A program made the position numbers and the translations under genes. From Duganella sp. sic0402 (lineage in GTDB: Bacteria > Pseudomonadota > Gammaproteobacteria > Burkholderiales > Burkholderiaceae_D): a DNA stretch of 64,000 nucleotides. The notes under the pieces were generated by a model. That model was not told where the DNA came from, made no database searches, and saw only the letters and a list, made by a program, of their open reading frames with translations. Of this stretch, positions 55,737 through 64,000 are shown in pieces. Location: NCBI RefSeq assembly GCF_019219065.1, contig NZ_JAHUWK010000001.1, forward strand, positions 1,178,001 to 1,242,000, in the 5' to 3' direction. Within the stretch, counting starts at the first letter, position 1. Every line of letters begins with the position of its first letter.

Positions 55737-56959
55737 GCTGAAATTTCTCCTTTGTGTGTCGCCCGGCGCAGGTGATAAAAGCCCCACGCCGCCAGCCATG
55801 GCAATAGCCAGACCAGGAATACTTGTTGTAAGCCGATGCTATCGGCCAGCTTGCCGGCCGCCAGCGCGCCGCTGGTGCCGCCGACCATGCCGAACAAAGT
55901 CAGATGCGACGAGACGCGCGCCTTGTCCACTGGCGCGCGGCCAATGCGGTCGGTGTTGACCAGCGCATTTACGCCCAGCCCAAGACCAAGCAACACGGAA
56001 GCAAACAGATAAGCAACGGTATTTGGCAACGTGCCGAGCAGCAGCAGCGCCAGCATGATGGCGAGGTGCGCCCCACCATAGATGCGTTCGCGCTGCGGGC
56101 TACCCAGCACCGGTTTGCCAAGGAAGAGCAGAACCACCACGAAGCTCAAGCCCTGCACCGCCATCAGCCAGACCGCATGTTGATGCGGCCATTGCAGCAC
56201 GCGCATTGCCAGCAACAGCGAGAACACGCCGACGCTGGATGCGGTAAAGCTGGCCAAAATCTCGAATAAATAGGTGGTGCGCACCGCCGGTAGCCGCCAC
56301 AAGGCACGCCAGCTCGCGGCCTGCGAAGACGACGACGCCACCTGCTTGCGGCCGGACGTCTCCGGCAGCACATGCCAGCCCAGCACCGCCAGCAGCGCAA
56401 ACATCCCCGCCGAGACCAGGAAGCCGGCCTTCAAGCCCATATTCGCAATCGCGTAGTTACCCGTCAGCGGACCAGCAAACTGCATGCCCAGCGTGAGCGT
56501 GCCTTTGTACCAGCCGGCCCTGGACTGGCCGATCTCCGGCAAGCGCACCAGGAATACGGTACTCATCGCCACGATCCGCAGCGAGATGCACAATCCAACC
56601 AGGAACATCAGCAGCGCCACCCATTGCCACCCCGGCAGCCACGGCAAGGCGCAAAACGCCAGCGATAAGGTCAAGCTGACAGCCGCGTACAAATACTTGG
56701 GATTGCCGCGCGCCAGAATGTAGCCGGCCGGGATGGTGCCAAGCGCCATGGCAAACGTCTCGGCGCTGCTGATCACTGCCAGTTGCAGGTTGCTGACGCC
56801 AAGGTGGATGCCCAGCAGCGTGCTCAATACCTTGTTCATGCCGATGGTCATACCGGACAGTAGTGTCAGTCCGACAAAACCGATCAGGAAGCGCCGCACC
56901 TCAGCGGATGGCGCGTCCGGCACGGCGCTTGCGCGCGCCTCGATCACCGGCGCGTTCAT
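55733..56959 (-). CDS. MFS transporter embedded in the sulfur operon
   Basis: The 408-residue protein has about 12 hydrophobic segments and the MFS fold, with a first half LLSGMTIGMNKVLSTLLGIHLG near residues 33-54. Its family is not clear; it is not a DHA2-type pump. It lies inside the ABC operon, overlapping the permease gene before it and the ATPase gene after it by 4 bases each, so it is surely co-expressed. It may export a by-product such as a desulfurised skeleton or sulfite, or import a related compound. Confidence 0.85.
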   Translation of the reverse strand: MNAPVIEARASAVPDAPSAEVRRFLIGFVGLTLLSGMTIGMNKVLSTLLGIHLGVSNLQLAVISSAETFAMALGTIPAGYILARGNPKYLYAAVSLTLSLAFCALPWLPGWQWVALLMFLVGLCISLRIVAMSTVFLVRLPEIGQSRAGWYKGTLTLGMQFAGPLTGNYAIANMGLKAGFLVSAGMFALLAVLGWHVLPETSGRKQVASSSSQAASWRALWRLPAVRTTYLFEILASFTASSVGVFSLLLAMRVLQWPHQHAVWLMAVQGLSFVVVLLFLGKPVLGSPQRERIYGGAHLAIMLALLLLGTLPNTVAYLFASVLLGLGLGVNALVNTDRIGRAPVDKARVSSHLTLFGMVGGTSGALAAGKLADSIGLQQVFLVWLLPWLAAWGFYHLRRATHKGEISA

Positions 56960-57723
56960 TGCGTACTACGCCCGCGCACCAGCAGGCGGGCTGCCCTTTG
57001 GAACGCAAAGTTCATCGACTGCGCCAGCAGTGCAATCGCCAGCACGGAAATCAGCACCACTTCCATGCGTCCGCCCTGCTCCGCGTTGATCAACAGCGAG
57101 CCGATGCCCGGTCCGGCAGCGAACAGCAGCTCTCCGCCGACGCAGGCCAGCCAGCTGAACGCCTGCGCATGCGTGACGCCGGTAACGATGGCCGGCAGAG
57201 CGGCTGGCAGCAACAGACGGCGGAAGGTCTGTGCGCGGGTCAGCGTCAGCACCTGGCCGACTTCGCGGTAGGACTGGTCGACGCGGCGCATGCCTTCGGC
57301 GGTGTTCAACACCGTTGGGTAAAACGCGGCGATGATCACCACCAGCAGCTTGGCGGCGTCACCACTACCTACCCACAATCCAAGCAAGGGCACCAGGCCA
57401 AGCAGCGGCACCTGGCGGATACTATGGAACAGCGGCCCAATCAGGCGGTCCGCCACGCGCGACTGCGCCATCAGCGTGCCGGTGGCGATGCCCAGCAGGC
57501 CGCCGATCAGCAGCCCTTGCAAGGTGCGCTGCAAGCTGGCGCGCAGGTGCAGCGCCAGTTCGCCGCTGTTCAGCAGATCGACCAGGCCTAGCCACAACTG
57601 CTCCAGCGGGACGAATACGTAGGCAGCGCCTGCGCCCTGGCGCGAGGCCCATTCCCAGGCCGCCAGCACAACCAGCGGTAGCACCAGGCCTTTGGCGGCA
57701 TTGGCCGCGATATGCAATTTCAT
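56956..57723 (-). CDS. sulfonate-type ABC permease, second subunit
   Basis: The 255-residue permease has about six membrane segments and the SsuC/TauC-type loop: RVDQSYREVGQVLTLTRAQTFRRLLLPAALPAI near residues 144-176, which holds the ATPase coupling helix. It overlaps the preceding permease gene and the following MFS gene by 4 bases each. Most SsuC systems use one permease as homodimer; here two different permease genes are adjacent, suggesting a heterodimer. Confidence 0.92.
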   Translation of the reverse strand: MKLHIAANAAKGLVLPLVVLAAWEWASRQGAGAAYVFVPLEQLWLGLVDLLNSGELALHLRASLQRTLQGLLIGGLLGIATGTLMAQSRVADRLIGPLFHSIRQVPLLGLVPLLGLWVGSGDAAKLLVVIIAAFYPTVLNTAEGMRRVDQSYREVGQVLTLTRAQTFRRLLLPAALPAIVTGVTHAQAFSWLACVGGELLFAAGPGIGSLLINAEQGGRMEVVLISVLAIALLAQSMNFAFQRAARLLVRGRSTQ

Positions 57724-58595
57724 GAAGACTCCCTGTCACCGCGCTGCCAGCGCATCAGGTGCGCCTCCAGCCAGCGTAAGCCGCGATCCAGCGCGAAGCC
57801 GATGGCGCCGGTCAGTACAACGCCGACCATGACCACGTCCAGACGGAACATCTGGCGCGCCATTTCCATCATCTGCCCAAGGCCGCTATCGGCGGCCAGC
57901 AGCTCGGCGCCGACCAGCACCATCCACGAACGGCTCAAGGCGATGCGCACGCCCGTCAGTGTGGCCGGCACGATGGCCGGCAGCACTACCCGCCGCACCT
58001 GTTGCCAGCGTGTGAAGCCATAAATGCGGGCGACTTCGATGTAGCGTTCCGACAGGCCAGCCACAGCGTCATGTACGGCCAGCGCGACGATGAAGAACGT
58101 GGCTTTGACCACGATGAAGATTTTAAAACTCTCGCCAATCCCGAATACCAGGATGAAGAGCGGGATCAGTGCCACGGATGGCAACTGGCGCAGCACATTG
58201 AAGGTCGGCGCGGTATAGGCGCGCAAACCTGGTGAGAGACCGAGCAGCAGGCCAAACGCGATGCCGGTCATGGCGCCGATGGCGAAGCCGCCGGCAAGGC
58301 GCAACAGGCTGATTTCCAGATGCTGTTGCAGCTCGCCGGTTTCGATCAGCTCCCATGCCGTGTGCAGTACCTGTAATGGCGACACCAGGATCTGATCCGG
58401 CGCCCAGTCCAGCCACGTCGCCAGTGACCATACGGCCAGCAACAACAATGGCGAGGTCCAGGCAGACCAGCGCCAGGCCAGCCAGCGCGCGACCAGGCCA
58501 GGGCGCGCCAGCACGCGCGCCGGTGCGGCTTGCCGTTTACCGGCGCCGCGCACCGGCAACGTCTCTGAAGCCTGACTGGAAAGCACGGAACTCAT
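57720..58595 (-). CDS. sulfonate-type ABC permease, first subunit
   Basis: The 291-residue permease has an N-terminal soluble, basic extension (about 1-45) and six membrane segments. The family loop lies near residues 195-225 (YIEVARIYGFTRWQQVRRVVLPAIVPAT region). A TTG start at 58604 would be 3 codons longer; the ATG at 58595 is chosen because it gives the usual 4-base ATGA overlap with the stop of the binding-protein gene. It overlaps the next permease gene by 4 bases, so both are co-translated. Confidence 0.92.
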   Translation of the reverse strand: MSSVLSSQASETLPVRGAGKRQAAPARVLARPGLVARWLAWRWSAWTSPLLLLAVWSLATWLDWAPDQILVSPLQVLHTAWELIETGELQQHLEISLLRLAGGFAIGAMTGIAFGLLLGLSPGLRAYTAPTFNVLRQLPSVALIPLFILVFGIGESFKIFIVVKATFFIVALAVHDAVAGLSERYIEVARIYGFTRWQQVRRVVLPAIVPATLTGVRIALSRSWMVLVGAELLAADSGLGQMMEMARQMFRLDVVMVGVVLTGAIGFALDRGLRWLEAHLMRWQRGDRESS

Positions 58596-59659
58596 GGCGC
58601 CCAATATTGTTGCAGCTTGAGGTTGACCAGCGCCTGCTCGACAAACTGTGGCGCGTACAAATTGCTGGCATCCAGTGGCTTGGCGATCAGGCCAGCCTGT
58701 TTGGCATACAGTGCCTCCGCCGCATAGTGCGCCTTGACTTCAGCCGTCAACAGCGGCGACCAGCGCGCCTTCCATGGCCGGTTGTCGCCATCCAGTTCAC
58801 GCCGCACCACACTCTCCGGCTGACCGGCAGCAGCTTCAGCGCGAATGTACTCTTCACGGCCGTTCTCCACGCTCGCGCCTTGATGCGCCTTGACGTAAGC
58901 GGTGGCAACCAGCTGCGCCAGCTGCGGATACTTCGCCAGGAAATCCGCACTGCCCCACAATTCGGCACGCATCTTCCAGTCTTGCGGCGGCGTCTTGCTG
59001 GCCCAGATCACGCGGCCTATTTTCTTATCCTCCAGCAGGAAGGCGTCGCTCAAGGTGAAGAACGCATCCGCGCTGCCGCTGGCCAGCGCCGCCGCTCCTG
59101 CCTGTGGATTCAGGTTGAGCAGCTTGACGTCGCTGGCTTTGAGGCCGTTGGCCGCCAGCAGCCGTGAAAACGGATACTCCCAGGGCCGGCCACGATGCAG
59201 TGCAATCTTCTTGCCCTTCAAATCGTTGATCGAGCGCGCAGTCGAGTTATATGGCACCACCAGATAGGTATTATTCAGACTACCGCCTGGCACCACCAGC
59301 CGCGTGTGCAGCCCGGAAGCATTGGCGATAATCGAAGGCAGATCGCCGTACTGCGCGAAGTCGATCGACTTGTTGGCAAACGCCTCATTGACCTGCACCG
59401 CAACCGAATTGGTGGTTACCGGCACCCACTCCAGTTTCACGCCCAGCTTGCCTAGCTCGGACGCCAGCCAGCCCTGACTTGCCACCAGCGCCGACGAACC
59501 CGCAAACAGCGCCTTGCCGCCATTGGCGTTGCGCGCCACGGCGGCAATCCGCACGGCTTCCGGCAAACCCGCAGCTGGCGCGGCACTGGCCGCGCCGGAC
59601 AGCAGCAGGAAAGCTGCCGCCAGCAAGCGGCGGCGCTGTACAACAAAAGCTTCCAACAT
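58592..59659 (-). CDS. second periplasmic sulfonate-type substrate-binding protein
   Basis: The 355-residue protein has a signal peptide (about residues 1-26, ending in ASAAP) and the same fold and motifs as the binding protein at 52741-53811: NEAFANKSIDFAQYGDLPSII, INDLKGKKIALHRGRPWEY and AGAAALASGSADAFF. The two are clearly related paralogues. The ATG at 59659 is preferred to 59668 because AAGGGG lies at a proper distance only for the former. It is followed by the first permease gene in a 4-base overlap and lies 13 bases after the class II aldolase-like gene. Confidence 0.88.
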   Translation of the reverse strand: MLEAFVVQRRRLLAAAFLLLSGAASAAPAAGLPEAVRIAAVARNANGGKALFAGSSALVASQGWLASELGKLGVKLEWVPVTTNSVAVQVNEAFANKSIDFAQYGDLPSIIANASGLHTRLVVPGGSLNNTYLVVPYNSTARSINDLKGKKIALHRGRPWEYPFSRLLAANGLKASDVKLLNLNPQAGAAALASGSADAFFTLSDAFLLEDKKIGRVIWASKTPPQDWKMRAELWGSADFLAKYPQLAQLVATAYVKAHQGASVENGREEYIRAEAAAGQPESVVRRELDGDNRPWKARWSPLLTAEVKAHYAAEALYAKQAGLIAKPLDASNLYAPQFVEQALVNLKLQQYWAP

Positions 59660-59672
59660 CGTATGCATCCCC

Positions 59673-60395
59673 TTACAGATCGGTGGCAGGCAGCAGGTTC
59701 AGTTCGCGTGCTTTCTCATACAGCGGACTCATTTTCCACTGCTGGCGCAGCACGCCGGGGCCGAAATCGCGCGAACCGCCGATGGCTTCCGCTTCGATCT
59801 GAATCTTCGCGCCCTCTTCCAGCAGCAGGATGAATTCCGCCGTTTTCAGCAAGCCTTGCTTGCCCCATACGGTGGAGCCGCCATTCGCTTCAAGGATCGC
59901 GGTGTGGTACGGGTTGTTGTCGATCTGATCGAGGATGAAATCCACCTCCGGCTGGCGGCGGTCGATATAAATCGGGATCTCGCGTATCAACTGGAAGCGC
60001 TGTACCGGCACATAACGGATCGGCAGCGTACGGTGCGTCTGCGCCCAGGCGCCCAGCGATGGCGAATGCACGTGCGAGATGGTGGTAATGTCGGCATGGG
60101 TGCGGAACAGCTTCAGATAGCGGTTGCCGCCACCACCGTTATTACCGGCATAAATGGTGCCGTCCAGGCCCAGCACCGAAGCCACCAGCGGTTCGCCCTT
60201 GCGGAACGGACCTGGGTCATTGACGATGACCACCAGTTCCTCGCCTGGCACGCGTTCAACGAAACCGACGGTGCCGAAAGCGGTCAGGCTGCCGGTGCTG
60301 CGCAGCGCATCAAAAGCGATCTGCGCCTGCTTGCGGGTTTGCTCGGCAAAGGCCAGCACTTGTTCGCTCAAGCGGGCGGTTGCGGTTTCTGTCAT
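59673..60395 (-). CDS. class II aldolase/adducin-like protein with a changed metal site
   Basis: The 240-residue protein has the class II aldolase fold: the zinc-binding HVHSP (His108 and His110) and, near residues 166-180, the ILEANGGSTVWGKQG segment where active enzymes have N-H-G and use that His as third metal ligand. Here it is Gly172, so typical zinc coordination is lost unless another residue (for example His100) substitutes. A role in carbon-carbon cleavage of a sulfur compound is thus uncertain. It is the first gene of the leftward operon, with GGAGAA before the ATG. Confidence 0.8.
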   Translation of the reverse strand: MTETATARLSEQVLAFAEQTRKQAQIAFDALRSTGSLTAFGTVGFVERVPGEELVVIVNDPGPFRKGEPLVASVLGLDGTIYAGNNGGGGNRYLKLFRTHADITTISHVHSPSLGAWAQTHRTLPIRYVPVQRFQLIREIPIYIDRRQPEVDFILDQIDNNPYHTAILEANGGSTVWGKQGLLKTAEFILLLEEGAKIQIEAEAIGGSRDFGPGVLRQQWKMSPLYEKARELNLLPATDL

Positions 60396-60606
60396 GGGAT
60401 TCTCCTGGAGTTGAGGGGTTGTCTCCTGAGTAGTGCAATCGCTGTGCCAGCACCACAGGGGCCAAAACGCCCCTCAGCCAGCAGCAACTGTTGCGTAGCC
60501 AACAGCGCACCCGCGAGACACTGTTGCACACGCAGCAGCCTCCCCGCCGAGCTGCGGGCATGCTTTCTGCTCAACTGCTTGCATTCATCAACCACCAAGG
60601 AAGTAC
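60396..60606. promoter_or_regulatory. divergent intergenic region of the sulfur locus
   Basis: This 211-base gap must hold the promoters of the nine-gene operon and of the divergent DszB-like gene. CTGTTG (60488-60493) and CAACAG (60500-60505) form an inverted repeat, and GGGG/CCCC arms flank CCAAAACG around 60459-60474. No convincing -35/-10 pair was found. Binding by a LysR-type sulfur regulator such as CysB/Cbl is possible but not shown. Confidence 0.35.
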
Positions 60607-61689
60607 ATGAGCACACCCAACTCCACCGTCGACACCATCTGGTTCACCCGCTGTCCGGTTCCCACCGCGACCGGGCTGGCCTACAAACTGGGTTGGCTGG
60701 AACAGGAATTCGCCGCCGACGGCATCGCCATCAAGACCTTGCAGGAAGCCGGCGGCGAACTGGCCAAGCACCACTACGACCATCAGCTCAACACGCTGAT
60801 ACGCGAAGGCGGCAACCTGCTGGCCATTCCCGCCCGCGCGCAGGGCGCGCCGACACGCCTGATCGGTCTGACCTGGATCGATGAGTGGCAGTCCATCCTG
60901 GTCCGTCCCGGCTCCGGCATCAGCAAACCGGCCGACCTCAAAGGCAAGCGCCTGGCGCTGCCACCGTTCCGCGCCGAGGATATCGCCAGCAACCGCCGTG
61001 GCAACAGCATCGCGCGCGGCATGAGCCTGGCCGGCTATAAGGGCGCTCTGGCGGCCGCCGGCCTGACGCTGGATGATGTCAAACTGGTTGAACTGTCGGC
61101 CGAAGAGGCGCGCGTCCGCCGCGCGCCGGAATTGGGAGATTGGGGCCGTGCAGACCTGGGCGGCGGCCTGTGGCAAGGCATCGCAGCACTGAGTCGCGGT
61201 GAGGTGGACGCGGTATATGTCAAAGGCGCGGCGGCGGCACATGCGGCGCGCGAGGCTGGACTGGTGGTCGGTATCGACATCGACCATTTGCCGGAAAAAC
61301 GCTTCCGCGTCAATAACGGCACACCGCGTCCGATTACCGTGCACGCCGATTTCCTGGCCAACCATCGTGAGCTGGTGGTGCGTTTCCTGACCCAGACGCT
61401 GCGCGCGGCCGAATGGGCCAAGCACAATCTGGCGGAACTGCGGGCGATCCTTCAGGATGAGACGCGCGGCTCGGCGGATAGCGTGGTGGAGGCGTATCGG
61501 GATGGCTTCCACCTGGATCTGGCGCCGGATTTGTCGGATGAGCGCCTGGCGCTGTTTAACCAGCAGAAGCACTTCCAGTTGGTGCATGGCTTGCTGGATC
61601 GGGATATTGATGTGTATGCGTGGGCTGATCACGGTCCGCTGGCCGAGGCCCGGCAGCGCCTGCAATCCACTCTGCGCGCCGCCGCATAA
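60607..61689 (+). CDS. DszB-like desulfinase homologue with intact active-site residues (divergent copy)
   Basis: The 360-residue protein is the third DszB relative. It has no signal peptide and starts with TIWFTRCPVPTATG (Cys16), followed by HHYDHQLNTLIREGG with His56, Arg66 and Gly69, the same 10 and 3 residue spacing as DszB and the other two copies. KRFRVNNGTPRPITV near residues 235-250 matches NNGTPRTLSV in its paralogue at 53811-54857. It is probably a cytoplasmic desulfinase-like enzyme. The ribosome site AAGGAAG precedes the ATG. It is transcribed alone, divergent from the operon. Confidence 0.75.
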   Translation: MSTPNSTVDTIWFTRCPVPTATGLAYKLGWLEQEFAADGIAIKTLQEAGGELAKHHYDHQLNTLIREGGNLLAIPARAQGAPTRLIGLTWIDEWQSILVRPGSGISKPADLKGKRLALPPFRAEDIASNRRGNSIARGMSLAGYKGALAAAGLTLDDVKLVELSAEEARVRRAPELGDWGRADLGGGLWQGIAALSRGEVDAVYVKGAAAAHAAREAGLVVGIDIDHLPEKRFRVNNGTPRPITVHADFLANHRELVVRFLTQTLRAAEWAKHNLAELRAILQDETRGSADSVVEAYRDGFHLDLAPDLSDERLALFNQQKHFQLVHGLLDRDIDVYAWADHGPLAEARQRLQSTLRAAA

Positions 61690-61708
61690 AATTTTCACCC
61701 CAAACGGA

Positions 61709-61738
61709 AGGGTCTGCCCCCATACGGGGTCAGACCCT
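61709..61738. repeat. strong GGGTCTG/CAGACCC hairpin element
   Basis: AGGGTCTG, CCCC, ATAC, GGGG, T and CAGACCCT form a nearly perfect stem of about 12 pairs. It lies between two convergent genes and lacks a T run in either direction. It resembles short palindromic elements scattered in related genomes, from my memory rather than a search. Confidence 0.45.
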
Positions 61739-61757
61739 GGCCGCAGCAGTGTGCGGG

Positions 61758-64000
61758 TTAGAAGTAGTAAGTGTACGATCCCCCAACCGTGCGACGCTGC
61801 CCCCAATAAATGGTATCGCCATTCGCCGTTCCCGGCACATAGGTGGTCAAGGTGTGGTTCTTGAACACTTTATCACCCAGGTTACTGCTATACAGCGTGA
61901 AGATATGATTCCCCCCCGGTAGCGTGTACGATGCGCGCGCATTGATCAGCGAGTAGCCGGGCTGGTTCAACAGATAGCGCGACGTACTCTGCGGGTCCAC
62001 ATAATAGAACTGCTTCGAGGTATAGCGCACATCGGCGGACAGCACGATCTTGCCGCCATTCGCCAGCGGAATACGATAGTCCGCCGCCAGCAATGCCGTC
62101 AGGTGCGGCGACCGCACAAACTCATTGCCATTGCGATTACCGCCGTTGTTCTGGATATCGAACTGGTCGAACTCTGTGCGCAGAATACCGACGTTGGCGT
62201 TGATGTGCAGCGCATCGATCGGCAGTGCCTCGATTTCGAACTCGGCACCATTGACGTGTGCCTTGGAGACATTCTGCAGATAAGCCACACTTTGCGTCGG
62301 ATCGCCGTTGTACACGCCAGTGATATTCACCTGCACGTTCTTGTAATCGTAATGGAACACGCTGGCGTTGAAGTTCAGGCGGCGGTTCAGCCACTCGGAC
62401 TTCAGCCCCAGCTCCACCGAATCCAGCTTCTCCGGCGCCACCGTGTTCAACGCCCGTACATCGCTGGCGCCGGTGTTGTAGCCGCCCGACTTGATGCCGT
62501 GCGCGTACTTGAAGTAGGCGCGCGCCTGGTCGGTGATCTTGTACTCCGGCGTAAAATCGTAAGTCCATGCGCGCCAGGTGGTGGACGGTTTCGACGTGAA
62601 GTTATTGTTCGCCACCGACGCCGCCGTGAAGTTCCCTCCCTGGACTGTCTGCCACCAGTTTGCAGCACTGCCAAACGTGACGCTGCCGGAAGCCGCCTGA
62701 ATACGGCGCAGGTCCAGATCCTTGGTCTCGGTGGTCCAGCGCAGACCGGCGGTAGCCAGCAGCCGGTCGGTAAAGTTGACCGTGGTACTGCCGAACAGCG
62801 CGAAGCTGCGCGTATCGTGGGTAAAGGTGGTAGCGTTGTAGCCCACCGGCTGCGTGCTGCCCGCCAGTGCGCCGGCGATATCGTTCGGCAGGCGCGCGGT
62901 CGCGGACGACGAGCGGATGCCCTCATTGAAGTAATGCAGCCCGCCGACCCAGCTGACCTTCTCATCCTTGGCCGTCGCCAGCCGCAGCTCCTGGGAGAAC
63001 TGATGGCTGCTTGCCTTGCTCCAGCCCCGGCTGACTTCCAGTGGCGTGTTGTCGCTGTCGCCCAGCGTATCGGTCTTGAAGTCCTCATAGCCGGTGATCG
63101 AGGTCAGCGTGTAGCCGCCCAGGTCATACTGGATATTCAGGTTGGCCCCACCCTGCTTGATGCCGGTCAGCGTCGGCGCGTTGGTGCTGACATCTTCGCT
63201 ATCGGTGCTCGGAATATAGCCGTTGCGGTAGACGCCATTCGCAGCATAGCTGCCGGTGGTGGTGATGGCGCCCGTGGTTTTATAGTCACGATAATGCAGG
63301 TTCAGGTTGGCGGTCAGGTCGCGGTTGAACTTGGCCTGCAACTGGCCGCGGATGGCGTTATCGCGCAGCGCGCCGTCTTTCTTGCCGGTGTACAGATTAT
63401 TCAACGGTCCTTCACCCTGATCTTCCGAATGGAACGACAGGCGGCCGGCCAGCACATCTTCCTTCAGCGCGCCGCCGATTGCGCCTTCAATCAGCTTGGT
63501 CTCGTGGCTGCTGTAGTCAGCCTTGATGTAGCCATCGACATACTCGCTCGGCTTGCGCGACACGATGTTGATCGCACCGCCGGTGGTGTTCTTGCCCCAC
63601 AGCGTGCCTTGCGGCCCGCGCAGCACCTCCACCCGCTCGACATCGAACAGCGGGAAGCCGGTGGCGGTGGAATTGCTGATGTAAACATCATCCAGATAGA
63701 AACCCACCGGATTCGGGAAGTCGATCTGCTGCTGGCCTGCGCCCACGCCACGTATCCACCAGCGTGGACGGCCGTGCTGCTGTGTGCCGGCGGACGCATT
63801 CGGCACATAGTTGAGGATCTCGCTGGCGGAGCGGCCGATACCGTTTTCCAGTAGCTGCGTGCCACCCAATACTGTAATCGCGCTAGGCACTTCCTGCGCC
63901 TTGCCTTCGCGCTTTTGCGCCGTGACCTTGATGACTTGCAGCGATGCCGCCGCCGCTTCGCCTGCGGGATCGGCAGCATCGTCGGCGTTGCCGGTCACAC
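61758..64000 (-). CDS. TonB-dependent outer-membrane receptor (N-terminus outside window)
   Basis: The visible 746 residues begin in the N-terminal region; the signal peptide and first residues lie beyond base 64000. The plug domain (about 20-150) contains VPSAITVLGGTQL, VGFYLDDVY and the conserved VERVEVLRGPQGTLWGKNTTGGAINI stretch, split across residues 118-142. The barrel (about 160-746) ends with aromatic SYTYYF, as needed for outer-membrane insertion. Its position beside the sulfur genes suggests it imports the organosulfur substrate or an iron chelate; this is only by neighbourhood. It is convergent with the divergent DszB-like gene, 68 bases apart. Confidence 0.93.
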   Translation of the reverse strand, partial: VTGNADDAADPAGEAAAASLQVIKVTAQKREGKAQEVPSAITVLGGTQLLENGIGRSASEILNYVPNASAGTQQHGRPRWWIRGVGAGQQQIDFPNPVGFYLDDVYISNSTATGFPLFDVERVEVLRGPQGTLWGKNTTGGAINIVSRKPSEYVDGYIKADYSSHETKLIEGAIGGALKEDVLAGRLSFHSEDQGEGPLNNLYTGKKDGALRDNAIRGQLQAKFNRDLTANLNLHYRDYKTTGAITTTGSYAANGVYRNGYIPSTDSEDVSTNAPTLTGIKQGGANLNIQYDLGGYTLTSITGYEDFKTDTLGDSDNTPLEVSRGWSKASSHQFSQELRLATAKDEKVSWVGGLHYFNEGIRSSSATARLPNDIAGALAGSTQPVGYNATTFTHDTRSFALFGSTTVNFTDRLLATAGLRWTTETKDLDLRRIQAASGSVTFGSAANWWQTVQGGNFTAASVANNNFTSKPSTTWRAWTYDFTPEYKITDQARAYFKYAHGIKSGGYNTGASDVRALNTVAPEKLDSVELGLKSEWLNRRLNFNASVFHYDYKNVQVNITGVYNGDPTQSVAYLQNVSKAHVNGAEFEIEALPIDALHINANVGILRTEFDQFDIQNNGGNRNGNEFVRSPHLTALLAADYRIPLANGGKIVLSADVRYTSKQFYYVDPQSTSRYLLNQPGYSLINARASYTLPGGNHIFTLYSSNLGDKVFKNHTLTTYVPGTANGDTIYWGQRRTVGGSYTYYF

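Noticed and set aside
60607..61689. Ordinary periplasmic binding protein for an ABC importer
   Set aside because: No signal peptide is present and the Cys/His/Arg/Gly set matches DszB; a solely binding role is kept as an alternative but not as the call.

Overview
The window is a GC-rich, densely packed chromosomal segment. It most likely comes from a betaproteobacterium of the Oxalobacteraceae (Duganella/Massilia/Janthinobacterium type). That placement is an inference from codon and base composition, an E. coli-style recC-recB-recD operon, many c-di-GMP and hybrid-kinase proteins, and the overall gene repertoire. No rRNA, tRNA, CRISPR array, phage or insertion sequence is recognisable.

Layout. 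1-9.9 kb holds the tail of a flagellin/hook-like gene, a PAS-PAS-GGDEF-EAL protein, a polar amino-acid ABC permease and binding protein without an ATPase, a Tat/lipobox M15-type peptidase, a TonB-C-domain protein, a degenerate EAL protein, a class II glutamine amidotransferase, a GNAT, and a sulfate-binding protein with a small TOBE protein. 10-20 kb holds a PbpG-type penicillin-binding protein facing recC-recB-recD. 20-31 kb is a signalling block: a CHASE hybrid kinase diverges from a three-gene operon (REC-GGDEF-EAL, a 1631-residue HAMP-repeat hybrid kinase with three receivers, and a CheR-like protein with a ruined SAM site). 31-48.6 kb is mixed: two GSTs, an M1 aminopeptidase, a structured intergenic region, a YceI lipoprotein, a LysE exporter, a 7TM hybrid kinase, an MFS pump, an O-methyltransferase, a flavodoxin-fold oxidoreductase, an XRE-cupin regulator with a GNAT, an acetoacetate-decarboxylase-like/FAD-oxidoreductase fusion and an HD hydrolase. 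48.5-51.7 kb encodes an exported GH2 beta-galactosidase.

51.7-64 kb is the most unusual part. A nine-gene leftward operon, its members overlapping by 1-4 bases or lying close together, encodes a sulfonate-type ABC importer (two binding proteins, two different permeases, one ATPase), an embedded MFS carrier, a class II aldolase-like protein and two leaderless (no signal peptide) relatives of the desulfinase DszB. A third DszB relative is transcribed divergently and is followed by a TonB-dependent receptor cut by the window edge. Two of the three DszB relatives keep the Cys/His/Arg/Gly active-site set with the spacing known from DszB; the third has Gly in place of the catalytic Cys. Together this looks like an organosulfur (sulfinate or sulfonate) uptake and desulfination locus that simple annotation would call several ABC binding proteins.

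Regulatory signals seen directly include repeated CTTAAG-type hexamers (PmrA/QseB-like boxes) near three envelope genes, nested palindromes over the promoter of the XRE-cupin gene, a perfect palindrome in front of lacZ, and a minus-strand terminator with several hairpins at 35.26-35.45 kb that suggests an unannotated RNA.
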